From Methanolinea sp. UBA275 (GTDB lineage: Archaea; Halobacteriota; Methanomicrobia; Methanomicrobiales; Methanospirillaceae), in the NCBI GenBank assembly GCA_002506105.1, contig DAWU01000009.1, forward strand, positions 52,468-116,467: 64,000 nucleotides of DNA, in the 5' to 3' direction. Below the pieces are notes generated by a model. The model was not told where the DNA came from and made no database searches. It worked only from the letters and a program-made list of their open reading frames with translations. Positions 24,850 through 33,148 of the stretch are shown here, piece after piece. The translations under genes were made by a program, and so were the position numbers. How positions within the stretch are numbered: position 1 is the stretch's first letter; every line of letters starts with the position of its first letter.

Positions 24850-24856
24850 TATATAT
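24850..24856. promoter_or_regulatory. Shared TATA box for two divergent, apparently leaderless genes
   Basis: The near-symmetric TATATAT lies 27 bases before the ATG at 24880 (HTH-CBS gene) and about 21 bases before the GTG at 24832 (Nog1-like GTPase, minus strand). Both distances are near the archaeal TATA-to-start spacing, and neither gene has a ribosome-binding site, so both messages may start at or next to their start codons. Whether both directions fire from the same TATA must be tested. Confidence 0.5.
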
Positions 24857-24879
24857 GCCCATGCAGATGATAAACCATT

Positions 24880-25758
24880 ATGGATTTGTCCCTAATCCAG
24901 AAAGACATCCTTATCACGCTTATTACGCTGTATCGCCAGCATTCCCACCCGATAAAGGGGGAGGAGATTGCGGAGGTGATAACGCGGAATCCGGGGACTG
25001 TCCGGAACCAGATGCAGGCCTTGAAAGCAATAGGTCTCGTTGACGGGATACCGGGTCCGAAAGGGGGATACAATCCAACAGCCCAGGCATATCGTGCACT
25101 CAACCTAGACATCACCGACAAAGAGTACGATGTGAAGATATCAAGGAACGGCGAGGAGGTGCAGGGGGTCAAGGTAGTCGAGATCGCGTTTACCACGCTG
25201 TGCCATCCCGATATCTGCCGGGCGAATGCGACCGTTATGGGTTCCGTGAAGGGATTCGAGATTGGGGATCAGATCACAATCGGGCCAACCCCGGTGAACA
25301 AGCTTCTCATACGTGGTGAAGTATATGGGAGGGATGAGATCTCCCAGACTCTTCTCATCTCCATCTTTGAGATGATATCCCTCCCAAAGAAACCGATCAA
25401 ATACTACATGAGCAGTCCGCTGATCTCGTTTAAACGATCAGACACCCTTAAACTAGCCCTCCATCTCTTCAATACACACCATATCCGGGGAGCTCCCGTC
25501 ATCGAGGGAGATCATCTTTTCGGGATCGTGACCATGAGCGACGTGGCCAAGGCCATTGAGAGGGATATTCCCATGGACACCCCCGTCTCCACCATCATGA
25601 CCCCCGATGTTGTTATCGCGTCGTCGTCGGTCCAGCTCTTCGAAGTGATACGGAGTTTCAAGGAGCGGGATATCGGGCGCCTCATCGTCATGGATGAAGG
25701 TCGTCCGGTGGGTATCCTTACCCAGTCGGACATCATCAAGGTCTTCCCATCACTCTAG
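24880..25758 (+). CDS. HTH-CBS transcriptional regulator
   Basis: A 292-residue protein. The N-terminal winged helix-turn-helix (LSLIQKDILITLITLYRQHS, GEEIAEVITRNPGTVRNQMQAL, GLVDGIPGPKGGY) is followed by a middle region of unknown fold (about 85-165) and a C-terminal pair of CBS domains (about 172-290; VSTIMTPDVVIASSS, GRLIVMDEGRPVGILTQSDI). CBS pairs bind adenosine nucleotides, so the protein may couple gene control to energy state. This architecture is widespread in methanogens and has been proposed as a general regulator; targets are unknown. The start ATG is preceded at 27 bases by a TATA box and by no ribosome site, indicating a leaderless mRNA. Confidence 0.9.
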   Translation: MDLSLIQKDILITLITLYRQHSHPIKGEEIAEVITRNPGTVRNQMQALKAIGLVDGIPGPKGGYNPTAQAYRALNLDITDKEYDVKISRNGEEVQGVKVVEIAFTTLCHPDICRANATVMGSVKGFEIGDQITIGPTPVNKLLIRGEVYGRDEISQTLLISIFEMISLPKKPIKYYMSSPLISFKRSDTLKLALHLFNTHHIRGAPVIEGDHLFGIVTMSDVAKAIERDIPMDTPVSTIMTPDVVIASSSVQLFEVIRSFKERDIGRLIVMDEGRPVGILTQSDIIKVFPSL

Positions 25759-25855
25759 GCTGGCAATGCCCCGGCGAGAGCGAATCACATGGGACGAAAA
25801 AAGAAAAGCCCTCTCTGTATGCCCGGATTGGGAGTAATCCGACGATTTTAAACAT

Positions 25856-25863
25856 CTTTATAT
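25856..25863 (+). promoter_or_regulatory. TATA box of the PRC-barrel gene
   Basis: TTTATATA lies about 28 bases upstream of the ATG at 25888, so transcription should begin close to that codon. This favours 25888 over the in-frame ATG at 25864, which would overlap the promoter. Confidence 0.5.
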
Positions 25864-25887
25864 ATGAATAGGGCAACACCCTTTTTC

Positions 25888-26139
25888 ATGTCTAGAGTCC
25901 TCGCCCGCAGTTTATCCAAGAAGAAGATCGTCACAAACGAGGGGAAGATGATCGGGACCCTCAAGAACCTGGTGGTAGATTTCGAGACCGGCCAGGTTGT
26001 GGATCTCATCGTGTATCCCGATCCCTCGTTCGATACATCCGGCTACAGAACAGAGGGAGACCGCCTCTATATCCCGTTCGAGGCGGTAAAAGATATCAAG
26101 GATTATATCGTGGTGGACCGCTATCTCTCCAGGAAGTAG
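25888..26139 (+). CDS. PRC-barrel domain protein
   Basis: An 83-residue single-domain PRC-barrel protein, starting MSRVLARSLSKKKIVTNEG. The fold is shown by GKMIGTLKNLVVDFETGQVVDLIVYPDPS, followed by the second half DRLYIPFEAVKDIKDYIVVD. Stand-alone PRC-barrels in archaea are linked to RNA processing or, in some cases, cell division (CdpB-like proteins); which applies here is not known. The start at 25888 is chosen from the TATA spacing. The 3' end overlaps the convergent phosphoglycolate phosphatase gene by 19 bases. Confidence 0.85.
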   Translation: MSRVLARSLSKKKIVTNEGKMIGTLKNLVVDFETGQVVDLIVYPDPSFDTSGYRTEGDRLYIPFEAVKDIKDYIVVDRYLSRK

Positions 26140-26816
26140 GGAGAAAATTCATTCACTGCCTCAACAAAACCGTCTCCATACTCTTTTTCCATTATCCTGT
26201 CGGCACTGGATGCGAGATCCGGGTGGGCATTTCCTACCGCAACACCGATCCCTGCCCTTCTGAGAAGATCGATATCATTTTCCGCATCCCCGACGGCCAG
26301 GAAATCCAACGTGGTGAGTCCCAATAGGGATGCAAGGTGCGAGAATGCCTCGCCTTTGCTGATCCCCGGGGGGTGGAGGTGTATCGCAAAACCCGTATCC
26401 AGAACCTCCACCGGGTAGTCCCGGAGAATCTCGCGGACATCCTGAACGGGAACCGTCCTTGCGAATGCCACGTCGACGAAACGGTAGGGGATGCTGTATG
26501 GCTCGATCTCTATCCCGCGTTCATGGAACGCTTTTACGAGATGGTCAAAAGCTCTTCTGGCGGGATCGCCATCACCAAGGAGGATGAGATCGTGGCCATA
26601 TCCGGTCCTGACTATCCCTCCATTTTCACCGATGTAGATCCCGGATGTGCCGATCATCTTCGAGATTGCATCGAGAAAACACGCGGTGTTCCCGCTTGCC
26701 AGAATGACCGGGATCCCCTTCTCAACAAGATCCCGGATTGCTGCGATAGCACCAAGGTGTATTCTTCGCCCTGGGTCAGTGATGGTCCCGTCGATGTCCG
26801 TAATAAGGCCACTCAT
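26121..26816 (-). CDS. pgp: Phosphoglycolate phosphatase, archaeal HAD type
   Basis: A 231-residue HAD phosphatase of the archaeal phosphoglycolate phosphatase family (Cof-like cap). Motif I is LITDIDGTITD, motif II VILASGNT, and motif III with IV GISKGEAFSHLASLLG and FLAVGDAENDIDLL. The segment GIYIGENGGIV is typical of the family. It dephosphorylates 2-phosphoglycolate or a related small phosphate. The frame stays open far upstream to 27458, antisense to cbiT, but homology starts at MSGLITDIDG, so 26816 is the start (26834 is an alternative). No ribosome site is visible. It is convergent with the PRC-barrel gene, overlapping by 19 bases. Confidence 0.92.
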   Translation of the reverse strand: MSGLITDIDGTITDPGRRIHLGAIAAIRDLVEKGIPVILASGNTACFLDAISKMIGTSGIYIGENGGIVRTGYGHDLILLGDGDPARRAFDHLVKAFHERGIEIEPYSIPYRFVDVAFARTVPVQDVREILRDYPVEVLDTGFAIHLHPPGISKGEAFSHLASLLGLTTLDFLAVGDAENDIDLLRRAGIGVAVGNAHPDLASSADRIMEKEYGDGFVEAVNEFSPYFLER

Positions 26817-27024
26817 GTGTTGGGATGGGAGCATGTGAATACTCTGTGAGAACCTATCTTTCCCGGATTCCTTATGTGTTTGGTGCTTCTGGATAGCAGG
26901 TGCAGTGCCGGCGAGATCGTAGGGAAGCCACTTATTGGCCCGAACTGACCAGGGGTCATCACTTTTTCCGGGGAGTAACCGAGCATTAATACCCCCACAG
27001 GACGCATTTTGTAGGTGATTGCGC

Positions 27025-27555
27025 ATGAGACTTTCCGGAGGACCAACCAAAGACGAGATCCTTGCCATTTCGCTCTTCAAGATGGGCCTGAAGCCCGGTG
27101 ACCATTTCATGGACATCGGATGCGGAACCGGGAAAGTATCCATCCACGCCGCCACGAAGGTGAAGAAGGTGTCTGCCCTGGATATCAGGGAAGAGGCAAT
27201 CACGCTCGGAAAAAAGGCCGCAGAGGATGCAGGTATCACCAATGTTGAATTTTTCCATGGCAGTGCGTCTGAATTGATACCCCTCCTTCCACGCCCTGAC
27301 TGTGTGTTTATCGGGGGTTCAAGGGAACTTTCGGTTGTCCTCCCATTGCTTGCCAGGAGAAATGTCAGGACTATCGTCCTTAATGCGGTCAAACTGGATA
27401 CGATCCATGCAGCGATTACCCTCATGAGAGACCTCGGGATATTCCAAGAAGCGATCAACGTCCAGGTATCGCATGCAGGTCGGCTCGGGACAGATTACAT
27501 GTGGAGACCTGCAAACCCCGTGACCATTATTGTAGGTGGTGCGGCGGGATGCTGA
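27025..27555 (+). CDS. cbiT: Cobalt-precorrin-7 (C15)-methyltransferase / decarboxylase CbiT
   Basis: A 176-residue methyltransferase, first gene of an eight-gene corrin operon. The SAM-binding motif is FMDIGCGTGKVSIHAA, followed by VSALDIREEAI and the motif LPRPDCVFIGGS typical of CbiT. It methylates C15 and decarboxylates the C12 acetate in anaerobic cobalamin synthesis. AGGTGAT precedes the ATG at 27025 by about six bases. A TATA-like ATTAATAC near 26985 may be the operon promoter. The gene overlaps cbiL by seven bases. Confidence 0.93.
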   Translation: MRLSGGPTKDEILAISLFKMGLKPGDHFMDIGCGTGKVSIHAATKVKKVSALDIREEAITLGKKAAEDAGITNVEFFHGSASELIPLLPRPDCVFIGGSRELSVVLPLLARRNVRTIVLNAVKLDTIHAAITLMRDLGIFQEAINVQVSHAGRLGTDYMWRPANPVTIIVGGAAGC

Positions 27556-28154
27556 TCGGGCTCGGACTTGGTCCTGGGGACCCAGAACTCCTCACATTGA
27601 AAGCGGTCAGGATACTCAGAGAGGCAGATGCGGTATTTGTTCCGGGAAGACTCGCGCACAGCCTGGTTGCTCCCTATCGTGACGCAGAGATCCTGGACTT
27701 CCCTATGACAGAGGACGAAGCACACATCAGGAAATGCATGGAACTGAATGCAGACCGGATTGCGGACGCTGCACGTTCAGGAACCGCAGTTCTTGCACTT
27801 ATCGGGGATCCGAATTTCTTCTCCACGTTTACCCGTCTCTGCGATGTGGTACGAATGCGTTATCCTCAGGTTGTCTGCAGGACCGAACCCGGAATCAGCG
27901 CGATTACTGCATTTGCATCGGCTGCAGGCATTTCATTCAACGAAGGTTTCCAGGTCACCGACAGGGGTGAACCACAGTGCCGGATCCTCATAAAGGTCAG
28001 GAAACCAAAAGAGGCTGCAATGCAGCTTCAGAAGGAAGGGTACGGCACGTTTATTCTTGTCGAGAGGATGTACCTTCCGGATATGCGCATTTACAGGGAC
28101 GCTGATCTCCCGGAAACATGTGATTACATGAGCGTGCTCTATGCAGGGCGGTAA
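27549..28154 (+). CDS. cbiL: Cobalt-factor II (precorrin-2) C20-methyltransferase CbiL
   Basis: A 201-residue tetrapyrrole methylase. It opens with MLIGLGLGPGDPELLTLKAV, the SAM-binding GxGxGDxxLLT pattern, and has AVLALIGDPNFFSTFTRL and CRTEPGISAITAFASAAG. CbiL adds the C20 methyl group to cobalt-factor II. It is shorter than many CbiL proteins (about 230 residues), with loss mainly in the C-terminal part. The start at 27549 overlaps cbiT; the longer frame to 27501 lies inside cbiT. Assignment to CbiL rather than another tetrapyrrole methylase follows the sequence pattern and the fact that the F and H members are present separately. Confidence 0.87.
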   Translation: MLIGLGLGPGDPELLTLKAVRILREADAVFVPGRLAHSLVAPYRDAEILDFPMTEDEAHIRKCMELNADRIADAARSGTAVLALIGDPNFFSTFTRLCDVVRMRYPQVVCRTEPGISAITAFASAAGISFNEGFQVTDRGEPQCRILIKVRKPKEAAMQLQKEGYGTFILVERMYLPDMRIYRDADLPETCDYMSVLYAGR

Positions 28155-28155
28155 C

Positions 28156-28872
28156 ATGCCAAAGGTGTACTTTGTAGGAGCCGGACCGGGAGACCCGGAC
28201 CTGATCACCATCAAGGGTGAGCGACTCCTCTCCCGTGCGGATGTCCTTCTCTATACCGGTTCACTTGTCAACCCGACGCTCATCGAGAATTCTCCGGCCC
28301 GGATCAAGCGAGACAGCCACGGTATGAAACTCGAGGAAATTGTGTCCCTGATGGCAGATCATGCACGCCGGGGCTCCCTCGTGATCAGGCTTCATTCCGG
28401 CGATCCGTCGCTGTACGGAGCAATTGTCGAACAGATGCAGGGCCTTGCCCTGGCAGGAGTGGACTATGAAGTTGTCCCTGGTGTTTCCTCACTCTTTGCA
28501 GCAGCAGCAGCACTCAGGACTCAGCTCACCCTGGGGGGTGTTGCAGAGAGCGTGATAATCACCCGCCCGGCGGGGGCTACACTCGACAGGGATGAGATCG
28601 AAACCCTCTCGGCACACCGGGCCACCATGGTCTTTTTTCTCGGGACCGGGCACCTTGAAGATATTACATCAAGATTACGCTGTCCTCCGGAAACACCCGC
28701 CGCAGTAGTCTTCCATGCCAGCTGGCCCGACCAGAAGATTGTGAAGGGAACGGTATCTGATATCGCACGCCATGCGAGGGAAGCAGGAATCGAGAAGACC
28801 GCGCTTTTGATCGTAGGGGGAGTCCTCGATCCCCTGCCCTCCGGCCATCACAGGTCACATCTTTACTCATGA
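28156..28872 (+). CDS. cbiF: Cobalt-precorrin-4 C11-methyltransferase CbiF
   Basis: A 238-residue tetrapyrrole methylase. It opens with MPKVYFVGAGPGDPDLITIKG and has VLLYTGSLVNPTLIE, VIRLHSGDPSLYGAIVEQM and VVPGVSSLFAAAAAL, characteristic of CbiF/CobM, which methylates C11. The start at 28156 directly follows the cbiL stop; the earlier in-frame ATG at 28141 lies within cbiL. Its stop overlaps the cbiG start by four bases. The order cbiF-cbiG-cbiH groups the steps around ring contraction. Confidence 0.94.
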   Translation: MPKVYFVGAGPGDPDLITIKGERLLSRADVLLYTGSLVNPTLIENSPARIKRDSHGMKLEEIVSLMADHARRGSLVIRLHSGDPSLYGAIVEQMQGLALAGVDYEVVPGVSSLFAAAAALRTQLTLGGVAESVIITRPAGATLDRDEIETLSAHRATMVFFLGTGHLEDITSRLRCPPETPAAVVFHASWPDQKIVKGTVSDIARHAREAGIEKTALLIVGGVLDPLPSGHHRSHLYS

Positions 28873-29738
28873 GAAGAACGGTAATTGCCCTGGGAAGGTT
28901 TGAGGAAGCGGGGAAGAGCATCGCAGAGTTCCTGGGAGCGGGCTTCATGACGTATGCGCCCGATGCGTTCCGTCAAGCATTTCATCAATCCACCCACATT
29001 GTCGCAGTGATGTCCACCGGGATCGCAACAAGGTCAATTGCCCCCCTTATCAGTGACAAGTGGAAAGATCCTGCGGTGGTGGTGGTGGATCCGGGCCTCT
29101 CGTTTGCAATCCCCCTTGTGGGGGGGCACCATGGCGCCAATGACCTGGCAAGGGAACTATCTGGGCTTGGTCTGATACCGGTTATCACGACGGCCACGGA
29201 ACGTGCCGGGAGATCTTCAGTCGAAGCGATTGCACGTGGGCATGGCTCCCGTGTATTGAACCAGGAATCCACGGTTCGGGTGAATGCCGCAATTCTTGAT
29301 GGAGATGTTCCGTTCTATAGCATTGCAGGGCCATCCATGATCCTCGCAGGACCGGGGACCGCCATCATAGTGAAAGAGGGAGAGTATTCCGTGGGACTGG
29401 GTTGCAGGAAAGGGACCGGAGAGGATGCTGTTGTTGATGCGCTCCGGAAGGCACTTTCGGCTGCAGATATATCTGCTGATGAGGTAAGCGTGTTTGCAAC
29501 CACCGTCAAGAAATCCCATGAACCGGGTATACTCGGGGCTGTGAGGGCGCTGGGGGGAATCCTCGTGTACCTTGATGACTCCGTCCTGGCACAGTTCCCT
29601 CCGGAATCTCCCTCGAGGGCAGGGGCAGTGGGGCTTGCAGGTGTTGCCGAGCCCGCCGCACGTGCGGCATCCAGGAGAAAGGAGCTGGTGATGAAGAAGA
29701 CCGTATATGGCGAGGTGACAGTTGCCATTGCCAGATGA
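28869..29738 (+). CDS. cbiG: Cobalt-precorrin-5A hydrolase CbiG
   Basis: A 289-residue CbiG, which opens the delta-lactone of cobalt-precorrin-5A and releases acetaldehyde. The N-terminal half has VAVMSTGIATRSIAPLISDKW and the conserved VVVVDPGLSFAIPLVGGHHGANDLA. The C-terminal half has YSVGLGCRKGTGEDAV, the CbiG C-terminal motif, and a tail VGLAGVAEPAARAAS. It overlaps cbiF by ATGA, and overlaps cbiH by 11 bases. CbiG marks the anaerobic (cobalt-early) route, because the aerobic route uses CobG and oxygen. Confidence 0.95.
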   Translation: MRRTVIALGRFEEAGKSIAEFLGAGFMTYAPDAFRQAFHQSTHIVAVMSTGIATRSIAPLISDKWKDPAVVVVDPGLSFAIPLVGGHHGANDLARELSGLGLIPVITTATERAGRSSVEAIARGHGSRVLNQESTVRVNAAILDGDVPFYSIAGPSMILAGPGTAIIVKEGEYSVGLGCRKGTGEDAVVDALRKALSAADISADEVSVFATTVKKSHEPGILGAVRALGGILVYLDDSVLAQFPPESPSRAGAVGLAGVAEPAARAASRRKELVMKKTVYGEVTVAIAR

Positions 29739-30504
29739 AAAACAGGGGATACTCTATGTTGTGGGCACGGGACCGGGAAATCCCGACCAGATGACTGGAC
29801 AGGCCAGACGGGCAATCATGGATGCAGAGTATATCCTGGGAAACGAATCATACCTCGCACCCATCTCACACCTCATCGAAGGAAAGAAGGTTGTCAGGAG
29901 CAGTATGGGGAAGGAGGTGGAACGGGCAAAGGAGGCTGTCTCACTTGCACGGGATCATGTGGTTGCCATGATAAGCGGGGGCGATCCCGGTGTGTATGGC
30001 ATGGCGGGTATCGTGCTGGAAGTGGCGGAACATGCGGGATCGACGGCAAGGATCGAGGTAATACCTGGTGTCACTGCTGCAACTGCTGCAGCATCCAGGC
30101 TTGGATCCCCGCTCTCAGGTGACTTTGCAATTGTGAGCCTCTCGGATCTCCTCACCCCTATTGAGGTGATTGAAGAGAGGCTCTCTCATGCGTTTGCCAT
30201 GGGAATCCCCGTCGTGCTCTACAATCCCAGGAGCAGGGGAAGGCCCCATAACTTTGCCCGTGCAATGGAGATCGCTTCTCTTTACCGTGACCCTGAAACA
30301 CCGCTCGGGCTTGTGAAGAATGCGTTTCGGGAGGGAGAGGTGGTGAAAGTCACCACGCTGCGGGAGGTTGCGGCATGGGAAGACGAAGTCGACATGCACA
30401 GCGCCGTAATCGTGGGGGGGAAAGAGAGCAGGATATGGAAGGTGGGAGAAGATGTCAGAGGAATTATCACCCCGAGAGGATACCACAGGAAGTACGTATA
30501 CTGA
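29728..30504 (+). CDS. cbiH: Cobalt-factor III (precorrin-3B) C17-methyltransferase CbiH
   Basis: A 258-residue tetrapyrrole methylase. It has ILYVVGTGPGNPDQMTGQARRAI, VVAMISGGDPGVYGMAG, VIPGVTAATAAASRLGSPL and LYNPRSRGRP, the last two typical of CbiH/CobJ, which methylates C17 during ring contraction. I chose TTG at 29728 because GAGGTGA ends nine bases before it; the in-frame TTG at 29722 lies too close to that site. It overlaps the end of cbiG, and its 3' end overlaps cbiC by 53 bases. Confidence 0.92.
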   Translation: MPDEKQGILYVVGTGPGNPDQMTGQARRAIMDAEYILGNESYLAPISHLIEGKKVVRSSMGKEVERAKEAVSLARDHVVAMISGGDPGVYGMAGIVLEVAEHAGSTARIEVIPGVTAATAAASRLGSPLSGDFAIVSLSDLLTPIEVIEERLSHAFAMGIPVVLYNPRSRGRPHNFARAMEIASLYRDPETPLGLVKNAFREGEVVKVTTLREVAAWEDEVDMHSAVIVGGKESRIWKVGEDVRGIITPRGYHRKYVY

Positions 30505-31120
30505 TCTTGGGGCAACGACAGGAGAGGCCTACCGGATCTCAGAAACGAGCAGGAAATTGGCCAGGAAAAGGGTGGGTGACCGGGATTACGAGGACAGGGT
30601 TCGCCAGCGATGTTCAATCGCAGTCGGGGATTTTGAAATGGCGGCGCTCCTCAGATTTATGCACGACCCGGTCAATGCAGGACTCAGGGCATTGGGGGAG
30701 CAGGTCCGGATTATCACGGATATCAGGATGGTCCAGGTGGGAATCCAGAAGAAAGGCCACCAGAGTGAGATCCTGTGCTCCCTCGACCATGCAGATTCTG
30801 CACCTGAACTCGGTATTACGCGATCCCGGGCTGGCATCATCTCACTCGCAGGGAAAATTGACGGTTCGATCATCGTCATCGGGAATGCGCCTTCAGCCCT
30901 CCTCTCTCTCTGTGACCTGATAAAGGAGGGCCACAGGCCTGCCCTTGTTGTCGCGACACCGGTTGGCTTTGTGAATGCTGCAGAATCCAAGGCACTCTTA
31001 CGAACCCTTTCCGTTCCATCCATTTCAAACGAGGGAACGCGTGGCGGAACCCCGGTTGCGGTTGCGGCCATCAACGAGATCATCACCATTTATGCCGAAC
31101 AGGGCGTCAATGAACCGTGA
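30452..31120 (+). CDS. cbiC: Cobalt-precorrin-8 methylmutase CbiC
   Basis: A 222-residue CbiC/CobH, moving a methyl group from C11 to C12 to form cobyrinate. Recognised by RCSIAVGDFEMAALLRF, VQVGIQKKGH with the catalytic His region, VIGNAPSALLSLCDL, and VGFVNAAESKALL. The start at 30452 gives an unusually long overlap (53 bases) with cbiH, but GGTGGGAG lies just before this ATG, and homology would allow a start some 20 residues later. It overlaps cbiD by 11 bases. Confidence 0.94.
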   Translation: MSEELSPREDTTGSTYTDLGATTGEAYRISETSRKLARKRVGDRDYEDRVRQRCSIAVGDFEMAALLRFMHDPVNAGLRALGEQVRIITDIRMVQVGIQKKGHQSEILCSLDHADSAPELGITRSRAGIISLAGKIDGSIIVIGNAPSALLSLCDLIKEGHRPALVVATPVGFVNAAESKALLRTLSVPSISNEGTRGGTPVAVAAINEIITIYAEQGVNEP

Positions 31121-32135
31121 AGGAAATCCCGTTACCGACCCGGTAACGGGTTTCGTGTACCCTCCAGAATGGGTCAGTGCGTGTCAGGATTCCTGGTCCC
31201 TGGATCTTGTAACATCAGGGCTGGGCGTCCTCACATCAGGTGGAAGCGTCCTGAAGCGAGGGTATACCACGGGCACGACCGCTGCCGCGGCATGCAAGGC
31301 AGCGATTCTCTCGATGAAGGATCCGGTATGCGATGTGAGAGTACGCATCCCGTGCGGACTTACCGTCACCATTCCGGTGGAGGGCAGGGACGGGCATGCC
31401 AGGGCATCAAAATATGCAGGAGATTACCCTGGGGATGCCACTGCAGGCGTCGTATTCGAGGCAGCGGCATACCCTGCACGACATGGCATTGTCCTGTCCG
31501 CGGGGAGTGGAATCGGGAGGTGGGAAAGGGACACCCCGCGGTTCCGCAAAGGAGATCCGGCGATCAGCCCGGCAGCACTTGAGACTATCCTCGATGCCAT
31601 CACTGATGCACTACGCCAGACGGGCTTTTCCGGTGCCCGGGTCGAACTATCAGTTCCGGAAGGCAAGGCGGTGGCAGCACGGACCCTCAACCCCCGCATA
31701 GGTGTAGCGGGCGGTATCTCGGTGCTCGGGTCAACGGGACTTGTTGAACCCTGGGATGATCACCTCACTGGTTCGGTGCTGGACAGAATACGGCGTTCCG
31801 ACCGCATTGTACTTACCACCGGAAGGCTTGGACTCAGGTATTCCCGCCTCCTGTTTCCCGGTCACGAGGCAATTCTTGCCGGCGCCCGGATACGCGAAGC
31901 GCTGGATCTGGCGAAGGGGGAGGTCATACTCTGCGGGCTTCCAGGGTTAATCCTGAAATTTTTCGATCCTGATATCCTTGCGGGAACAGGATGCATTACC
32001 GTCGAAGAGCTCTCAATGAAACCCGGATTTTCCCACACACTCTCCGAGGTATTCATGAGAATCGGGGAGAAGTATCCGCAACTCAGGGTGGTCATTGTAT
32101 CACGCGAGGGAAACGTTCTGGGGGACAGCGGATGA
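31110..32135 (+). CDS. cbiD: Cobalt-precorrin-5B C1-methyltransferase CbiD
   Basis: A 341-residue CbiD, the C1-methylase of the anaerobic route. The signature LKRGYTTGTTAAAACKAA lies near the N terminus, followed by the conserved Asp/Gly-rich KYAGDYPGDATAG and VGVAGGISVLGSTGLVEP-like segments, here RIGVAGGISVLGSTGLVEPW. I take the ATG at 31110, inside the end of cbiC. The frame stays open back to 30975 within cbiC. The N-terminal 30 residues ahead of the signature (TDPVTGFVYPPEWV) are common in archaeal CbiD. Confidence 0.93.
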   Translation: MNREGNPVTDPVTGFVYPPEWVSACQDSWSLDLVTSGLGVLTSGGSVLKRGYTTGTTAAAACKAAILSMKDPVCDVRVRIPCGLTVTIPVEGRDGHARASKYAGDYPGDATAGVVFEAAAYPARHGIVLSAGSGIGRWERDTPRFRKGDPAISPAALETILDAITDALRQTGFSGARVELSVPEGKAVAARTLNPRIGVAGGISVLGSTGLVEPWDDHLTGSVLDRIRRSDRIVLTTGRLGLRYSRLLFPGHEAILAGARIREALDLAKGEVILCGLPGLILKFFDPDILAGTGCITVEELSMKPGFSHTLSEVFMRIGEKYPQLRVVIVSREGNVLGDSG

Positions 32136-32728
32136 AAATCGTGGGCGTGGGATGCGGACCCGGTATGCTTACCGAGGATGCGATCGATGCCATCTCGCAT
32201 GCCGGAATCCTGTACGGATCGCCGAGAGCAATCGAACTTGCCAGGGCTCACATCAGTGATGGGAGTGTTATCAATATCATCGATGATTACAAGTCGCTCC
32301 ATGCTCTCCCAGGCGATGCGGTCGTACTCTCGACCGGCGATCCGATGCTCGCAGGTCTCGGATACCTCAACGGCGAGGTGATACCCGGGATCTCCTCACT
32401 TCAGGTGACTCTGGCACGCCTCCACCTCCCGATGTCACGAGTCTCCATCGTGGTGGCGCATGGAAGGGATCACCCTGCCGCAGCAAGGGATGCGTTAGCC
32501 GAGGTTGCAAGAGGAAAAGCAGTCTTTCTCATCGCGGATCCCTCCTTTGACGTGGGTGTTTTTGCGGCGCACTTCCTCGGTGTAACCCCAGGGATTTCCC
32601 TCACGCTCTGCGAACGGCTTGGCTATCCTGACGAGAGAGTGGTGACCGGGACAGCAGAAACGCCACCGGAACCCCTTCACGACCTCTTTGTTCTCCTCGT
32701 GGATCCTGGAATTCGCAGGAAGCCATGA
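32132..32728 (+). CDS. cbiE: Cobalt-precorrin-7 (C5)-methyltransferase CbiE
   Basis: A 198-residue tetrapyrrole methylase, last gene of the operon. It opens with MKIVGVGCGPGMLTEDAIDAI and has AVVLSTGDPMLAGLGYL and VIPGISSLQVTLARL, matching CbiE, which works with CbiT on C5 and C15. cbiE and cbiT are often fused as CobL in the aerobic route; here they are at opposite ends of the operon. The start overlaps the cbiD stop by ATGA. No CbiJ (precorrin-6A reductase), CbiA, CbiP or CbiB is encoded in the window. Confidence 0.93.
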   Translation: MKIVGVGCGPGMLTEDAIDAISHAGILYGSPRAIELARAHISDGSVINIIDDYKSLHALPGDAVVLSTGDPMLAGLGYLNGEVIPGISSLQVTLARLHLPMSRVSIVVAHGRDHPAAARDALAEVARGKAVFLIADPSFDVGVFAAHFLGVTPGISLTLCERLGYPDERVVTGTAETPPEPLHDLFVLLVDPGIRRKP

Positions 32729-32940
32729 TGACATTCATTTTCTCTTGTTGATAGGAAAAAGGATGTGCCATTTTCTTGAATGTGCATGCTGGTGTCCCGG
32801 AGGGAATCGAATGGTTTTCAAGAAATCGACCTGATTGTCCCCCAGGATGACAAACGCATCTTTTCATCCCCCGTGAAAAGGGAATATATCTATCCTCTTC
32901 GTATACTTCTACAGGTACTCATCACAACGGGTGGTTTTCC

Positions 32941-33120
32941 ATGGAGAAAAATACGAAAAAGCAGATTAGTCTGATATGTTTCGCAGCCGGCTTCATCCTC
33001 CTCCTCATCCAGGATCTCAAGGGATTCTCCACCATCAACTTAGGATTCTCCTGGCCATGGGCGATCATGTTCTATACAGGCCTGCTGCTCATGGTGATTG
33101 GCTACTACCTCCGGGGATAA
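32941..33120 (+). CDS. Small two-helix membrane protein
   Basis: A 59-residue frame with good coding character. After a basic start (MEKNTKKQ), it has two hydrophobic helices (about residues 9-23 and 38-55) and ends in YYLRG. GGGTGG lies six bases before the ATG, and AATATATC near 32882 could be the TATA box. I recognise no family. It stands 212 bases after the cbi operon on the same strand and probably has its own promoter, with a convergent glycosylase gene next. Small proteins like this are often missed in annotation. Confidence 0.6.
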   Translation: MEKNTKKQISLICFAAGFILLLIQDLKGFSTINLGFSWPWAIMFYTGLLLMVIGYYLRG

Positions 33121-33148
33121 ACGCACCCTGTCCCGGTGCAGTTTCAGG

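Noticed and set aside
26840..27024. Cobalamin riboswitch upstream of the cbi operon
   Set aside because: The 185-base leader has no B12-box-like sequence or conserved hairpins that I can see, and B12 riboswitches are essentially bacterial.
26817..27458. Long N-terminal extension of the phosphoglycolate phosphatase frame
   Set aside because: The frame remains open antisense to cbiT, but homology to the family starts at MSGLITDIDG, and cbiT is clearly the real gene there.
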